Origin: Phoronis australis
Taxonomy: Eukaryota; Phoronida; Phoronidae
Direction: 5' to 3'
Assembly (NCBI GenBank): GCA_002633005.1
Contig: NMRA01000115.1
Coordinates: 765,965 to 827,964, forward strand
Length of the DNA: 62,000 nucleotides
Positions 61,503 through 62,000 of the stretch are shown one piece after another. The notes beneath the pieces were generated by a model. It saw only the letters and a list, made by a program, of their open reading frames with translations, did not search any database and was not told where the DNA came from. The position numbers and the translations under genes were made by a program. The first letter of the stretch is position 1. Every line of letters begins with the position of its first letter.

Positions 61503-61970
61503 GTAATAACATGCAGTAACGAGCTGTTAGTTAAGTTCAGAAATGAAGTCTACGTTCACTTAGGAACAGTTCGAGACCAACTTCATAACGGTGAGTGGTC
61601 TGAAGCAGAATGTTATTTATAGAATCGTATATACAGCAAAAATGAAAAATTCAATATCCATACTGATGCTTAAAGCGATCAGTCAATACAGACTTCTTCC
61701 AGCACCACTGTAAACTTGGTCTCCTCTTGTTCCTAATTCCGATGAGAATTAATTTTTTTCTCTTGCAAAGAATTGAGAGTTCGTCATTTCTCGACACTAT
61801 ACGAAACGAATAAACGAAATGCAGTCACATATCTTTCCCACACTGTGGTGCGAAGTCAGATCAGCTGATACATTTGGAGTCGTACGATAAGAAAACAAAT
61901 GGGACGAATGACAAGCGTTCATATGTGATTTTCTCCGGTTAACATGTCAGACAGCAGATCCACCATTTAA

Positions 61971-62000
61971 AGACAAAGGCAACCTTTTTTCATGTCATAT
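61971..62000. mobile_element. start of a second Kolobok-like element (cut by window edge)
   Basis: TTAA at 61967-61970 followed by AGACAAAGGCAACCTTTTTT and CATGTCAT, closely matching the left terminal repeat at 36229 onward. The rest lies outside the window. Confidence 0.7.

Larger units (their letters stand above)
60890..61790. repeat. duplicated block D, copy 2
   Basis: Collinear with 37563-38290. Contains LPP copy 2 exon 5 and the MITE at 61359-61502. Confidence 0.85.

Overview
This is animal (metazoan) DNA: small coding islands with GT-AG introns and phase-matched exons sit in AT-rich non-coding sequence crowded with DNA transposons, SINE-like and LINE remnants and minisatellites. The gene content (a full-length RGS22-like gene, wunen/LPP-type lipid phosphatases) and the repeats (a Kolobok-like THAP element, hAT elements, a foldback-like element, abundant TAGGCCTA palindromes) suggest a marine invertebrate, probably a non-vertebrate deuterostome such as an echinoderm or hemichordate. 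That placement is inference; the species cannot be read from the window.

Layout. (1) 3045-27777, minus strand: an apparently complete 14-exon gene for a 1275-residue RGS22-like protein. The exons chain in phase from an ATG at 27777 to a stop at 3045, and intron 1 is 10.2 kb. (2) 32897-48306, minus strand: a complete 6-exon lipid phosphate phosphatase (PAP2/LPP) of about 266 residues, with all three catalytic motifs. (3) 52302-61119, minus strand: the last two coding exons of a second, tandem LPP paralogue whose 5' exons lie beyond the right edge.

The stretch from about 27.1 to 39.6 kb is repeated in the same order and orientation at about 48.9-62 kb, so the second LPP arose by a direct segmental duplication with an offset of about 20-22 kb. 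Transposons date it. A hAT-like element with 8-bp target duplications is in both copies and is older. A Kolobok-like element (36229-37558) is only in intron 5 of copy 1. A foldback-like element with long inverted arms (about 54.4-58.0 kb) and two small MITEs are only in copy 2.

The two gene types have no obvious joint pathway. RGS22 is a multi-RGS-domain G-alpha-interacting protein, and LPPs are six-pass ecto-phosphatases for lysophosphatidate, sphingosine-1-phosphate and related lipids. Both act around lipid/GPCR signalling, but their adjacency may be chance. No tRNA, rRNA, CRISPR array or bacterial-type operon was found. An assembly gap (Ns) lies at 46471-47127.
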